The notes under the pieces were generated by a model. That model ran no database searches and was not told the origin of the DNA. It worked only from the letters and a program-made list of their open reading frames with translations. Positions 23,610 to 35,695 of a stretch of DNA of 64,000 nucleotides are shown piece by piece. The position numbers and the translations under genes are program-made. The stretch comes from Fallopia convolvulus (taxonomy: Eukaryota; Streptophyta; Magnoliopsida; Caryophyllales; Polygonaceae). Location of the stretch: positions 50,704,825 to 50,768,824 of the forward strand of contig OZ024726.1 of NCBI GenBank assembly GCA_964016875.1. The letters run 5' to 3'. Every line of letters begins with the position of its first letter. Within the stretch, counting starts at the first letter, position 1.

Positions 23610-24703
23610 ATCTGTATTGCATTATGGCTCATTATCATTCTCCTTAAAAGGTTTGGCTATAAGAGCTTAGCCCACTTTTGACACTGTAATTTTAGTACCA
23701 GTTGGTTGTCTTCGGCCAAATGTTGGAGCATACTCTGACTCTCAGATTAAATAACATTATAATGAAATAGTTTGCTCGAATTCTTTAGCTTTTTCAGCAA
23801 ACACAAGTTGTTTCTATATATGTTTTTCCTTTCCCTTCCTATATTTGGGAGTCACAGGATTCCTTTTGGGGCCATTTGGCATTGCAAAAGGTGCATAAAA
23901 ACGATGGAGCCTTTAAGGCAGTGAGCATTTTTTGGGTCACGAGTAAAAGCAGTGAACTTGAAATAAAACAACCATCACATATTGGGAGGCTTCAATTTCC
24001 TGCATTTAGCAACTGGATTTTTCTGGGATAGCTTTCTTTTATCTGCATCTAATTAATTAGCTTCACCCAAATTCCCAATTCAAATTCATAAAATTCTACT
24101 GCATAACTGATGTGCCAGAACAGTAATATATGAAGACATCCAGATTCCAGACCTTAGAAATGCCTGTAAGAAACAACATCAAAGCACATCCGGACAGGCC
24201 TGGGATAATCCTAATTTAAAAGTTAAAACATATTTAATATTTGAAACTATACAATATATGATATCAGTAAAAAAAGCCTCTAAAAAACACACTACTACAC
24301 GAGAAGTATGGTACAAGAGGAAAAAAGGTAGGCATTGCATGTGCAGAGTCACCAACTTTACTTCAGTGCACTGCATGACAAAGAAAAGAACCAAGATGGG
24401 AAGGGAAAAAGAGTTACCGGATGATTCATCGAGTACAATTCAAATCTTATACGATAAAGTTAGGCAAGCTTGTTAAAGATGTAATGTGGCGAAACAACTT
24501 GTTAGGAAACAGGAGATCTCATTAATTCTATGCTACTCAAACCGTTTTAACTCTACGCACTGGATTCTCTACTCCACTTTGAGAATAATCCAACAGATCA
24601 CAAAAAGAAAATAAAAAATTAATTAAAAAAAATTGGACTTAGAATGGATCAAGTTTTATATTGTTGTGTAATAGATATGTTGGAATAATGTGTGTTAAGG
24701 AAC
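23610..24703. other. Convergent 3' flanks of MPK4 and SYP71
   Basis: About 1.1 kb separates the two stop codons. I see no additional gene. The open frames near 24179-24476 lack similarity to anything I recognise. Both 3' UTRs should lie here and could approach each other. Confidence 0.5.
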
Positions 24704-27041
24704 TTACTTGTATAGGTAGGCCGCAATTCCTAATATTATGCACAGGAGAATGATATCAATGCAGAAATTCCGACTGGATCTCATCTGAATTGCAAGCAGG
24801 ATAAAAGAAAGGATTTGTTATAGGACAGTTCACAAAACCTTTTGGAATAAACATAAGAATTCTATCAATCTCAAATACCTTGGTCACAGTATCCTTAAGT
24901 CTTACATTGGTTGTTTTTAGATCTGAAGTTGCCCTGTCAATCTAAGAACCAAGAAGAGAATGTAAATGCCAGTGAAGTACTTAAGCACACTTGATTCCAT
25001 ACTAGAAATTTCATCAACATGAAGAGTATTACCAAATTGATCTTAACACATTGACACTAAACATACAACAAAGGTTGCTCCACGGAAGAGCTAGCTTGGA
25101 ATTATGAATTTATGATAGTAGTTGATAAACAATTAAGTCATAGAAATGACAAGGATAGGGCAAAAAGAGGAGCATCAAAGGAATAAGAAAGTCATGCAAA
25201 AATTCAGTCGAATACAATATCAAAACTACAAACTTCCATGCTACCAAAAGGCGTAAGCAAATCGATCCGTCAGGAAAACAGGGCAACAAATTTACCTTGT
25301 CATCAATTTCATCCACTAGGGGCATTTGTCTGTCAAATTCCTGCAAAATCACATTAGATGACACCACTAAGCAAAAGGATGTTTTATTGCAGATGCAATC
25401 AATACTGAAAGTCTGAAATTCTTTATACTCCTCAGAAAGAATTATAAACCTCATTTATGTCCTGGGCCATGTCTTTCAGTGTGTCCAATCCTTCAGAGAT
25501 GATATCTAAACCTTGATCCTGCACCATGTTAAAAAAGATACGTTCACAAATTCCATAGTTCTCACCAAGTACAACTCATTTGAGCAGAGCTATCATAATA
25601 AGAAAGCCAAGGTCCAAAGATGCAAGAGCTGCATGGACCATACATAAAAATGAAACTTTTGTGACCCGGCAAGACACATGCTGCTGAATAATTTACGCAC
25701 ATTCTGGTTCAACTCATGGCAATTGCACATTCTCAAATTTTCTCAGTTTTGTAAAAATCAATCCTAAACATAAGGAACCATCATTTACTAGGCAATAATA
25801 GCATGTTAACAAATTGATTGTGTAGGAGAAAACCTTTAAAGGATTCACCCTATCAAGTTATCAACAGAGAAGACGAGCAACTAGCCTGTTTCATTTTCCG
25901 CATTTCATACTCCTGCCTGAACTGGCTTGATTCATCAGTTTCTTGAAAATACTCATCATTAGGTCTTCCCTCTGTCACAGGAATAAAGAGAAGAAGATTT
26001 ATGGTTAGCCACAATAATGAAATTGAAACTGCAACAGATCTTCTAACAATCAAATCATTTGCATAAAAAGAGTCACCTGAATCAAATCTTATCCCTGTCC
26101 TTAAGGTTGAAGTTGCCCAACCGCCAACTTGACTGGACCCCCCAGGGGTCCCATCTGGAATTAACATGATCCTTTCTTTTAGGGCCACAACTAGAACAGT
26201 ACGGGAATCAAGCTCCTCTTGTGAAAGACCTCTCACCTATAAATATCACTCACCAATTGTAAACATATCAATGAATATGAAAATGATCCACAAATACACA
26301 ATGAGTAGACCCTCCATTGCATGAAGAAATCTTCAGCAACATCTTGCATTCAAGGCTTAATAGACATAATAAAGCATGAAGCAGCAGGCACAGCCATCAG
26401 AGTCCCCAGATTACAATTAATGCACTAAAGAATCTTCTCAATGAAATTCCCATAACCAGACAAAGACACATAGGGAGAGTTCTGAGCAACGATCATAAAC
26501 ATAGAAAGAAAGTACAAACATCCTGCTCGTCTTAACTGAGCACAATCTTGCTGGTAATTGGTAAAAATTGAGCACAAATGGAGGAAAACGAACCTTTTTG
26601 AGTGCCAATCTCTGTAATTTAGGGATCTCCTCGAGCAGTCGAGCCTTTGTTCGTCTTACCTCGGCAGACATGGCCACCACCGCCGCCTTATTCGTCTCCG
26701 CCGATGCCACTTCCGATTTCTACAGCTCCAAATTAATCAATTAGCTCACAACGGAATCGAAAAAGCACGAACCGAGGAGTGATGAAACGAAAAGGGGAAG
26801 AGTAGCGATTACTCGAAGGATGATTTTGTAACAGTTTTGCATAGACCCTAAAACGTAGAAAATTGAGGGATTGAGAAAGAGAGACCTGCAAACATGTGTG
26901 AGTCCCCGACTCTACGATGGAGTAGAGACGCGCGAAGGCATCATCGCCGGCGACGGCGGGGTCTTTCTGCTTGTCTACAGTATACTTGTCGTATTTCTTG
27001 CATATCGAGTCTACTCTCGTGATGATGTCTAGCACGCTCAT
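24704..27041 (-). CDS. SYP71: Qc-SNARE syntaxin of the SYP71 family
   Basis: Eight exons on the minus strand join in frame to about 261 residues (Arabidopsis SYP71 has 266): 27041-26886, 26719-26594, 26236-26077, 25971-25886, 25518-25450, 25340-25296, 24941-24879, 24784-24704. The N-terminus begins MSVLDIITRVDSICKKYDKY. The SNARE helix lies at about 177-235 with the zero-layer glutamine at 204 (DRQMPLVDEID). A C-terminal anchor FCIDIILLCIILGIAAYLY ends the protein. The family acts in membrane fusion at the ER and plasma membrane. Exon 4 ends at CAG followed by GC, so intron 4 appears to be GC-AG. At the end, TACAA is followed by GTAAGT, so a further tiny exon may replace the in-frame stop; relatives end a few residues later. 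Confidence 0.88.
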
Positions 27042-28115
27042 CTCTCTATCACTTTATCTTCTGAATTACTCTTCAGTATCGAGGTCTGGCTATGGAGGCG
27101 TTTGTATTTCGGTGAGAGAAACTGAAAGCAACCAACGCCGGCGGGAACGAGCCGGTGAGTGGAGCGTGGAGAAAGGGAAAGTGGAACGAGTTGGACGGTT
27201 GAAACACGTCACTTTCAAGTTTCAATGATGGTAACGTGTCAAGTGTTAAGAGCATCTACAACAAAATACAAAACCTCCATTTCAATTTGGATAATTTAGT
27301 TTATGTTTTAAGTTTAATAAATTTTCCGAGTCACGCTCAGTGGCACTATTTGATAGGGTTAAAAATACGGGCAGTTTTAGACCATTAGATTATATGTATG
27401 AACGGTCCTGATTAAAACAAAATGATTTAATAAAAAATACATATGAGAGACGCGCATTAATTCTAATGGCACATAGCGTAATAATGATAAAATTTGTGTT
27501 GGCAAGACAAAAATACCTCTTACCTAAAAATCCCATCTCACATCATCTTCAACCTTCTTCTCTAAACAAAACGCCGCAAAGCACGATCGCCTCAAGCAAC
27601 TAAACACATTTGTGGGGGAAATCTACCATCAACTTGAGAGATCTCTTGCACTCTAGCTCAATCCAAAGTGTCGATTTCGGTTCATCAAAAGCATGAATAA
27701 GGAAACAAAGAAAGGTATGCATGAATTGGATTTTAATTTTCTAGGGTTTGTTTTGGGGGGTTTAAGTAGAAATTTGCTTGCAATCTACAAGTGCTCTCTG
27801 TTTATGATAGCAAGTTTGTTTAATTTTGTAGTTTAAAATTCTAAGTTGGAAATAAACTCAATCGTATAATCGTTTTTTAGTAAAATCAATTAACCCCAAA
27901 TTTCCCAATTTTTAGCCCTTTGTTGTTAGTAAATAAAATAAGTATTCACTGATTTTCACATGTATTGGTCGGTGAAAAGAAGATTGTTAGTTCATTGTTG
28001 AAGTTGTCTACTAAGTCCTCTTAGGAGAAATCTCAATGTAAGTTTTTATGGATCTTGTTATATTAGTGACAAATGAGAAATGTGCATTTGACACTTGAGA
28101 AATTATGTATTTGGT

Positions 28116-28186
28116 AGCCTATTAGCTCAAATGGTAGAGCAATGTGCATGTGCACATAGATGTAGGTTCAAATCCCACATAGGCTA
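28116..28186 (+). tRNA. tRNA-like sequence (probable pseudogene)
   Basis: A 71-nt cloverleaf can be drawn: perfect 7-bp acceptor AGCCTAT/ATAGGCT, D arm GCTC-GAGC with AAATGGTA loop (the box A is identical to plant tRNA-Ala), and T arm with loop TTCAAAT and one stem mismatch. The anticodon stem ATGTG/CACAT encloses only six bases (CATGTG) instead of seven, and the usual T33 is missing. A working tRNA is therefore unlikely. It sits inside a MULE-like element beside its GTTCAT repeats. Confidence 0.55.
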
Positions 28187-28199
28187 ATTCTTGTTACGG

Positions 28200-29460
28200 T
28201 CATGCCTTTTTGTTCGTATCGGTTGTTCTTTTGGTTCATGATTTTTTAAGTAATGTTCATAATATTTCTTCTTATGGTTCATAAATGTTGTTACATACTT
28301 TTTTGTTTATAACAATTGTTCTTTTGGTTCATGTTTAAATAACCTTAGGTTCATCAAAGTTCATCTTATGGTTCATGTCTTTTAGTTCATGCTAGTTATT
28401 ATTTTCTTTGTGATTTTTGGTTCATAGTACTTGTTCTTTTAGTTCATGTTTTTGTAAGCTAGGTTCATTATAATTCATATGGTTCATTTCTTTTAGTTCA
28501 TGCTAGTTAATATTTTGTTTCGTATCTTTTGGTTCATGATAATTGTTCTTTCGGTTCATGTTTTTGCAAGGTAGGTTCATAATAATTCTTATGGTTCATT
28601 TCTTTTAGTTCATGCTACTTATTATTTTGTTTCGTATCTTTTGGTTCATGATAATTGTTCTTTCGGTTCATGTTTTTGTAAGCTAGGTTCATAATAATTC
28701 TTATTGTTCATGTCTTTCAATTCTTATTGTTTCTTGCCTTTTTGTTTATAATTAATTGTTCTTTTGGTTCATGTTTATCTAACTTTAGGTTCATCAAAAG
28801 TTCATCTAATGGTTCATGTCTTTTAGTTCATGATAGTTACTATTTTGTTTGGTGTCTTTTGGTTCATGATAATTGTTCTTTCGGTTCATGTTTTTGTAAG
28901 CTAGGTTCATAATAATTTTTATGGTTCATGACTTTTAATTCTTAATAGTTTATCTTATAGCTCATGTTTTTTAAGTCATACTAGTAGTTTTGGTTCATGA
29001 CTTTTGTTCTTTTAGTTCATGTTTTTTATAAGTATAAGTTTCCAATATTTCATCTTACGATTTTTAGATCATAAAAGTTGGACTAGTGGTTCATGGCTTT
29101 AGACGGTCAAGTTCATAACAATTGTCAATAAGGTTCATGAAAATTTAATTCACAATACTTGTTATTTGTGTCATGTTTTCGTAAATGATATTATGTTGGT
29201 TCAAGTCATTATATGGTTAAGTTCATAACAATTGTCATTAAGATTCATGAAATTTAATTCATAATACTTGTTATTTTTGACATGTAATCTAGTACATAAA
29301 TCGTATTTTGTGGATTCATGTCTTTATATGATTAGGTTCATAACATTTATCAATATGGTTCATGAAATTAAATTCACAAAACTTGTTACGTGTGTCATGC
29401 ATTCTAGTTAATAAATGGTATGACTTAATGATTTGGTATGCATAGGTTCATTATTTATGA
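28200..29460 (+). repeat. Irregular GGTTCATG / TTGTTCTTT repeat array
   Basis: Units such as GGTTCATGATAATTGTTCTT, GGTTCATGTTTTTGTAAGC and TAGGTTCATAATAATTCTTA recur about every 60-100 bp, some nearly identical (28530-28700 against 28860-28930). The GTTCAT core also dominates the foldback element at 16141-17684. Confidence 0.75.
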
Positions 29461-30189
29461 ACAATTAGTAAAAAAAGTGCTCTAAACACTAAGTTGACCA
29501 TTTGGGCATTTTGTCGAACACATTGTGGACGGTTAAATGAGCATTGGACATTAGCCTTTGTTTTCAATCAAAAACTTGAAAATGTAAAGCAAAACATACA
29601 CAAATCTTTAGAGATTTGATTATAATCAACAAAAATCGGTCCAAAATACACAAAAACGTGCAACCGAAGTACCAATCTCCAAATTTTGAAAAAAAACCCA
29701 ATTGTGAACTTGGAACCATAGAAAATAGATCTATAAAAAAATCTATGAAGAAAGAATATAAATTGGGGTCGGAATCAACAAAAGAAGCCAAACAAATAAG
29801 AAGAAGCAAGATGCAACAAGCATGGAGAGGAATCGATCGAAATAGGCGAATGAAAACCCACGATGCTAGGTTGAAGAAGACCCCTGCAACATATGTTCTA
29901 ATTTAATGGGAGAAAGGACGAAAATAACCCTCCGTGTCTTCATTTTATAAAAAATCACTTAAACACGTGTAAGCAATCTTGGCCATTAAAACAAGAGATC
30001 GAACGGCTCATAAATGCCCGCATAAAACACTGTAGCAATATCTCCCATCTGATCGCAATTCTAAATTTTCCATCTATTTTCTTAAAATGGGGAGAGTCTT
30101 TAAAATATAATTAGACATTTCTATTCTCCAAAAATATTTAGAGAATGCATTAAATGTATATGTAAAAATGTCTTCTTCCAATTGGTTAA

Positions 30190-30947
30190 ACTAGTTGTCC
30201 CCGTCGTGCCCTGCACGACTATGACTCGATATTTTTTAGATATACTATAAAAAAGATATTTATAAATAAAAATATAATATAAATTTAATATAAGTGATTT
30301 ATTGCCCGTAATATGTTTAAAAATTATTTTTTTAAATAAAATAAATATAGATTATTAAGTTTAAAATTGAGAACAAACATTATTAACATAAAATAATCTA
30401 CATTGCTCATTTTCCATTTTCCTTGACAATATTTGATAAATAGATTTAATGTAAAAGAAGAAGATAAAATATGAAGAAAATAAAGCAAAAAAGATATATT
30501 TTGAAAATATGGAAGAGATGAGGTTGAGCATATATGTTTTATTGGATTATAAGAAAAAAAACCCAACCATTAGTTAAAATTTTTTAGTTAAGATATTATC
30601 TCCTACCAAAAATTAAGATATTATCTAAAATTGGGAAATAAAAATAAATTTTAATTAAGTGGAAAAAATTTGCCATGTAGAATATAAAGTGGAAAGAATA
30701 ATTAATATATATAGTAGATATGCTAGAAACTTCCAAAATTACAATTTGGATTCTTTCTAAAATATTGAATGATATTATAAGATTTGTTTCCAAAACTATC
30801 AATTTATTTGTATAATTTATATGAATTAATGAGGAGATGACACGTGTCAAAATCTGATGTGGCGCATTTTAGGAATGACATGTGGCAAAAGATGATGTGG
30901 CGCAATGTGGTGGCTCCAAACCTTATTGCTTTTATATATATAGTAGA
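30190..30947 (-). mobile_element. Non-autonomous Helitron
   Basis: Read on the minus strand, the element starts TCTACTATATATATAAAAGC after an A (30948). It ends with a 7-bp-stem hairpin (GTCGTGC/GCACGAC, 30203-30219), a 12-nt spacer and the terminus CTAGT followed by T. TC start, CTRRT end, subterminal hairpin and insertion between A and T are the diagnostic structure of Helitrons. At 758 bp it has no Rep/helicase. It lies inside the MITE-type element of 27250-31105. Confidence 0.85.
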
Positions 30948-31105
30948 TTAGATTTTATAGCATTATATAAATAAAAATAATATTAACATAAATATGATTA
31001 TTTAAAATAGAGAATTTGTTGGAGTTTTGGTATAAAATTTTTAGAGAATATGGGATTTTGTTCTCCATTTTAGAAAAAATTATAGAGAATTTGTTGGAGA
31101 TGCTA

Positions 31106-32496
31106 TAAGTATACCTATTTTTACAACCGTTGGATTTCGCAGGATTTGCGTTCTATCATACGTAAGCAGTAAGCTCATCTGACGGCTATTGTTCTTTCAA
31201 GTCCCCGCATGCATAATGCATTGTTGGGCCTAAAAAAAATATCAAGCCTCTTAAATTTGCACAAATTCGGGCTTACAAGTCCCTCCGGTGCCTCATCCTT
31301 GTGATTGCAGCGCCATGGGGCCCGGAGACAGTAGGGACGGGAGTAGCATATTCGGTAGTAAGTCAACTTCTTAACTTTCTACCAAAAAAAAAGTCAAATT
31401 TCTTAACCTACTAGTGGTGTACAAGTGACTACGTCTCCATTTAAATTGAGTTTCGTAGCATCCCTCATCGTTCTGGCGTGATGCCTAACGATCGTCGCCG
31501 ATTGCAACTATGAGTCTATGACCAAAGGTCATTGTTCTCGTTGGTGAAGCGATCAACATGTTTTTAGTAGGTTTCGTTGCTCGCCCTTTGCTCGGAAAGC
31601 TCTTTATCCAAGCCTTGGAGCTTTTGAACGAAGGCTGCCAATACCGCTTGGTGATTAGTTGCATTAAGGTTTTCTTGCTGATTAGTTTGGGTCGTCCACT
31701 ACCCCGAAGTTCCAGTTCTGACTTTCTTCTTTGGACATGTAAAAGGATCACAGTGGGTGCCAAATTATTTTGGACAAAAAGTGATCGAATTACCTCAACG
31801 TCTTTTTTTAAGGTCAAAATCGAGAATCTCAACTAGGAAACTTGTGTTCTTTAAAGAATGCATGTGAAAATAAGTAGCTCTTATTACTTTTCTTTCAATT
31901 ACATATACATCCTTTATATTGGAGAATATCTCCCTTAGAAAACCCCAATAACATTAGATGATTTTAAAGATGGAAGTTATCATCACACGATGACTTGGAG
32001 ATCACGGAATTTCCATATGCAATTGGAAAATCTCCACATAATCTTCCCTCTTTCCATCTATATTCTTGGTATATATCCTTATCTTCTTTAATCGATATTT
32101 AAATCGGATTATCCGACAAAACATGCTCGACCCATTTGGCTTCCCTTTCGAATCTCCTCTACCCGTGTTGAATGATCGTCATAGATCTTCTTGGGCTAGG
32201 GAGATTTCGAGCCCAATAGTGTATAATATTATTTTTTGAATAAATTTCCCTAAAATGTATTTGTGAAATTGAGAGTCAAACCCATAACCTTGGCTTCACT
32301 TGCGTACCACTAAGCTAAGTTGTTTCCTTGTCATTTTAATGGAGAGTTCTAATAAAAATATCATTTCCAATGGAATTACTCCCAATCCACCATTATTAAT
32401 CCTCGTTCTTCCGGGCATGTGTGAGGATGGCCGCCCTTTCTCGCCCCCCTCACCGTCGATTTTGGAGCGGAACCACCGATTCAATTAACCAACATA
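31106..32496. other. Intergenic DNA with a weak retroelement-like reading
   Basis: A minus-strand reading at 31832-31485 (for example AFVQKLQGLDKELSEQ in one frame) vaguely resembles the linker region of gypsy gag proteins, but no domain is certain. The rest (31840-32490) shows no recognisable gene. Confidence 0.3.
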
Positions 32497-35400
32497 TGTC
32501 TACTTAAAATGTCTAGTCCTACTGGCATATTGATACAGACTGAAGCTGCTTTGAAACGTGATCTTGAGTTGATTACGGAGTGTGAGGAGTTGCTTTGGCT
32601 CCAAAAATCCCGGGTTGAGTGGCTGAAATCGGGAGACAGGAATACTCGTTTCGTCCATACCTCTACCATTATTAGGCGGCGGCCCGAGTTGAGTGGCTGA
32701 AATCGGGAGACAGGAATACTCGTTTCTTCCATACCTCTACCATTATTAGGCGTCGTAGAAATCGGATTGAATCTTTGAAGGATGTTGACGGTAGTTGGAT
32801 CACAAATAGGGAGGAGCTGGAAAACTATGCTATTCGGTTCTTCCAAAATTTGTACCATCTTCATTCTGATGAGAGCTATCCAAATCAATGCAGTCGGGGT
32901 GATTTTCCCATGATTGAAGCGGATTCTTGGGCGAGTCTTGATTCTCTGGTGACTGATGAGGAGATTTTCAAGGCTTTGAAGATGATGGTTCCTTTGAAAG
33001 CTCCGGGAATTGATGGTTTTCAGGCTATCTTTTTCCAAAAGTGTTGGCATATTGTTGGTCGTTTTGTTATGGACTTTGTTCATTAGTTTTTTGACTCTTC
33101 TGTTTTGCCATTAGAAATTAAATGAAACTCTTATTGTTCTGCTTGCTAAGGTGGATGAATTGGAGTAAATTAGTCAATTTCATCCTATAAGCCTCTGTAA
33201 TGTTCTATAAAAGATCATTACTAAGGTCTTGTTAACATGATGCAGTTGATTCCCACACGTTTGATTGGCCCCATGTAGGGGAGCTTCCTACCTGGCCGGT
33301 TGATTTTAGATAATATTGTACTTGCTCAGGAAGTTCTGCATTCTATGAAGCGTAAACGGGGAGTGAAAGATTGGATGCTTTTGAAGCTTGACTTAGATAA
33401 AGCTTATGATCGACTCTGATGGGATTTCATTAAGGATACTCTAGCTGACGTTGACTTCTCCGCTGTCTGGATTGCTTGGATTCGAAATTGTTTAAACTCG
33501 ACTTCTTTTCAATTGCTTTGGAATGGAGAGGTAACTTCAAGTTTCACTCCTTCTCGAGGGGTTAGATAGGGTGACCCTTTATCGCCCTATCTCTTTTTGC
33601 TATGCATTCAACGACTCGGTCAAATTATTTCTAGGGATGTGGCTGACCGGCATTGGAAACCCATTACTCTGTCTCGGGGTGGGCCGACCCTCTCGCATAT
33701 CCTATTTGCCGATGATATTATGTTGTTTGTTGAAGCCTCGGTTCAGCAAATTCAGGTCATTCAGAGTTGTCTTGGTATATTCTGCAAATCTTCAAGTCAG
33801 AAGGTTAGTGTGGCAAAGTCCAAAATATTCTTTTCGCCTAATGTTTCGACTTAGCTGGCGCATAGAATCAAGGATGCTTGTGGTTTTATGGTCACTCGGG
33901 ATATTGATATATATTTGGGAATGCCCATGTTTCATGATCAGGTCAAAACTGAGACTTTTGCATCTCTTTTGGAGAAAATCACAAAAAGACTCCAAGGATG
34001 GCAAGGAAAATTTCTTAGTCTTGTTGGGTGTATTACTCTTGCTAAGATGGTTCTTCGTCCTTGCCAGTTTATACCATGGCCATAGTTTTGTTACCCAACG
34101 AGGTATGTTCTAAAATTTATGCCCTAACTCGTAATTTTATTTGGGGTGGTAGTGAGAACAGGCGCCGAATTCACTTGGTTGGATGGGAGGAGGTGAGCAA
34201 GCCCAAGGATTGTGGTGGGCTAGGACTCCGAACTATGAAAGAGCTTAATATGGCTTTAGTTGGAAAACTCGGATGGCGGTTTCTAACGGAATCCAATAAA
34301 CTCTGGGTCGATGTTCTTAGGGAGAAATATATTCGGTCCTCCGTTTATACTTCTATGCCAAGGTCGCATGCTTGGTCTAGTGTTGTGATCGGGGTGAAAC
34401 AAGTTGTAGTTCATGGTGTTAAATGGTGTGTGGGTAATGGCATCTCTGTTCGATTTTGGCTCGATAAATGGCTCCAAGACAACTGTTTGCTGGAGGTCGC
34501 TTTGTTGTCGGTTGATAATGAGCATATTCACTTGATGGTTCGTGATTACTGGTTGGCTGGAATCGGTTGGAAATGGGACTTGTTGTCTAGTTTGCTACCC
34601 TCAGCTACGTTACTCCGGTTGGCTTCGGTTGTTGTGATAGAGTCCTCAGAATCTCTCGATGTTTTCACGTGGAACAACTCCCCTACTGGTCAATACACAA
34701 TCAGCAACGCTTATCAGTTGGTCGGGCTTGATCGTGATTTGCTTGTGGCTGATCGTGTGTTGTACACGCAGATTTGGTCCTTGAAAGTTAACGAGCGATC
34801 CCAAATGTTCTCTTGGCTTTCTTTGAAAGGAGTGGTTCTAACGAATCAAGAACGAGTAAGGCACCACTATGTCGGGGATGCCTTTTGTTCAATATGTTAT
34901 ACGGAGGAGGAGTCGCTGATCCACCTTTTATGTGATTGTGATATTACAAAGCGTTTTTGGGATGATCTTCACCCTCCTCTTGCCAGGGAAGTATTTTTCG
35001 AGTCTAATTTTGCCTTTTGGATTCGTTCTAATATTTCCTGCAATCAGAGGCATAATAGTGGCAATGCTTGGAATTGTATTTTTGTTAACGCTATTTGGTG
35101 GATTTGGAAATGGCGTAATAGGTGTGTTTTTGACAATACTCCCTTTACATGCAATAAGAAGGCGTTTGTTTTGGAACAATCAGGGGAGTACTATAATGCA
35201 TGCAATACTCATTTGCATGGGACGACTAGGGCGAAGGAAGAGCGTTTCATCATGTGGACTAGGCCAGCATAGAGTTGGGTCAAAATCAATTCGGATGTAT
35301 CGGTATGTCATGATGGGATTGTGGCAGCAGGTGGAGTTATACGAGACAGAGATGGGCAGTGGCAAGTAAGATTTGTCCATTATATTGGTATTTGTACTGT

Positions 35401-35695
35401 TCCTATGGCAGAGCTTTGGGGTGCACTTTAAGGTTTACGTCTTGCTTGGGAACGGGGGTACAGGAAGGTTTGCTTTGAATTAGATTCATAAATTGTGTGT
35501 ATTTCTAAGCAAACTGTGGATCGTTACTACTCTTTATTTAGCTTGGTATCTCAATGTCATGGCTTACTGAGGAGGAACTGGATTGTCCAAGTCCATCATA
35601 TTTATAGGGAAGCAAATAGTGTTGTTGATCACCTTGTTTCTTTAGCTTTTTCTTTTAGCATTCGAAGCGGGGCTAATTACATAGCAAGATAAGGA
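32497..35695 (+). pseudogene. 5'-truncated, decayed L1-type LINE ORF2
   Basis: Plus-strand frames give, in order: the pre-RT region (SRVEWLKSGDRNTRF), RT blocks (KAPGIDGFQAIFF, GDPLSPYLF, ILFADDIMLF), the thumb and zinc-finger region (SICYTEEESLIHLL, in the 403-residue open frame 34061-35272) and an RNase H domain (VKINSDVSV, GGVIRDRDG, HIYREANSVVDHL) to 35692. The endonuclease is missing. Many in-frame stops occur at conserved Gln and Trp codons (before GDPLSPYLF and in RL*WDF). A 74-bp tandem duplication lies at 32615-32762. No target duplication could be fixed. Confidence 0.85.
32615..32762 (+). repeat. 74-bp tandem duplication inside the LINE
   Basis: The segment starting TTGAGTGGCTGAAATCGGGA at 32615 is repeated from 32689 with few differences (TTTCGTCC versus TTTCTTCC). 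It duplicates part of the region just before the RT domain and breaks the frame. Confidence 0.85.

Larger units (their letters stand above)
27318..30071. mobile_element. Non-autonomous MULE-like element with GTTCAT arrays
   Basis: The sequence TAAATTTTCC occurs at 27318-27327 and 30062-30071, giving a 9-10-bp target duplication. The enclosed 2.7-kb element has degenerate inverted ends (left GAGTCACGCTCAGTGG, right complement GAATTGCGATCAGATGG). Inside both ends are similar ACGGGCA/GCGGGCA and AACGG motifs. The interior holds a tRNA-like sequence (28116-28186) and about 1.2 kb of irregular TTGGTTCATGATAATTGTTC-type repeats (28200-29460). No transposase is recognised. Confidence 0.6.
27250..31105. 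mobile_element. Harbinger-like MITE-type element split by two insertions
   Basis: The left end GAGCATCTACAACAAA (27250) and the right end TTTGTTGGAGATGCTA (ending 31105) are inverted copies, flanked by TAA on both sides (27247-27249, 31106-31108). After removing the MULE-like element (27328-30061 plus its duplicate) and the Helitron (30190-30947), only about 350 bp remain. Those pieces carry repeated TTAGAGAAT and TTGTTGGAG motifs near the right end. A 3-bp TAA duplication fits PIF/Harbinger-type MITEs. Confidence 0.65.

Noticed and set aside
24179..24476. Small genes between MPK4 and SYP71
   Set aside because: Short overlapping frames on both strands without motifs, in the shared 3' flank.
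28116..28186. Functional tRNA gene
   Set aside because: The anticodon loop has six bases and lacks T33, and the sequence sits inside a repeat-rich mobile element.
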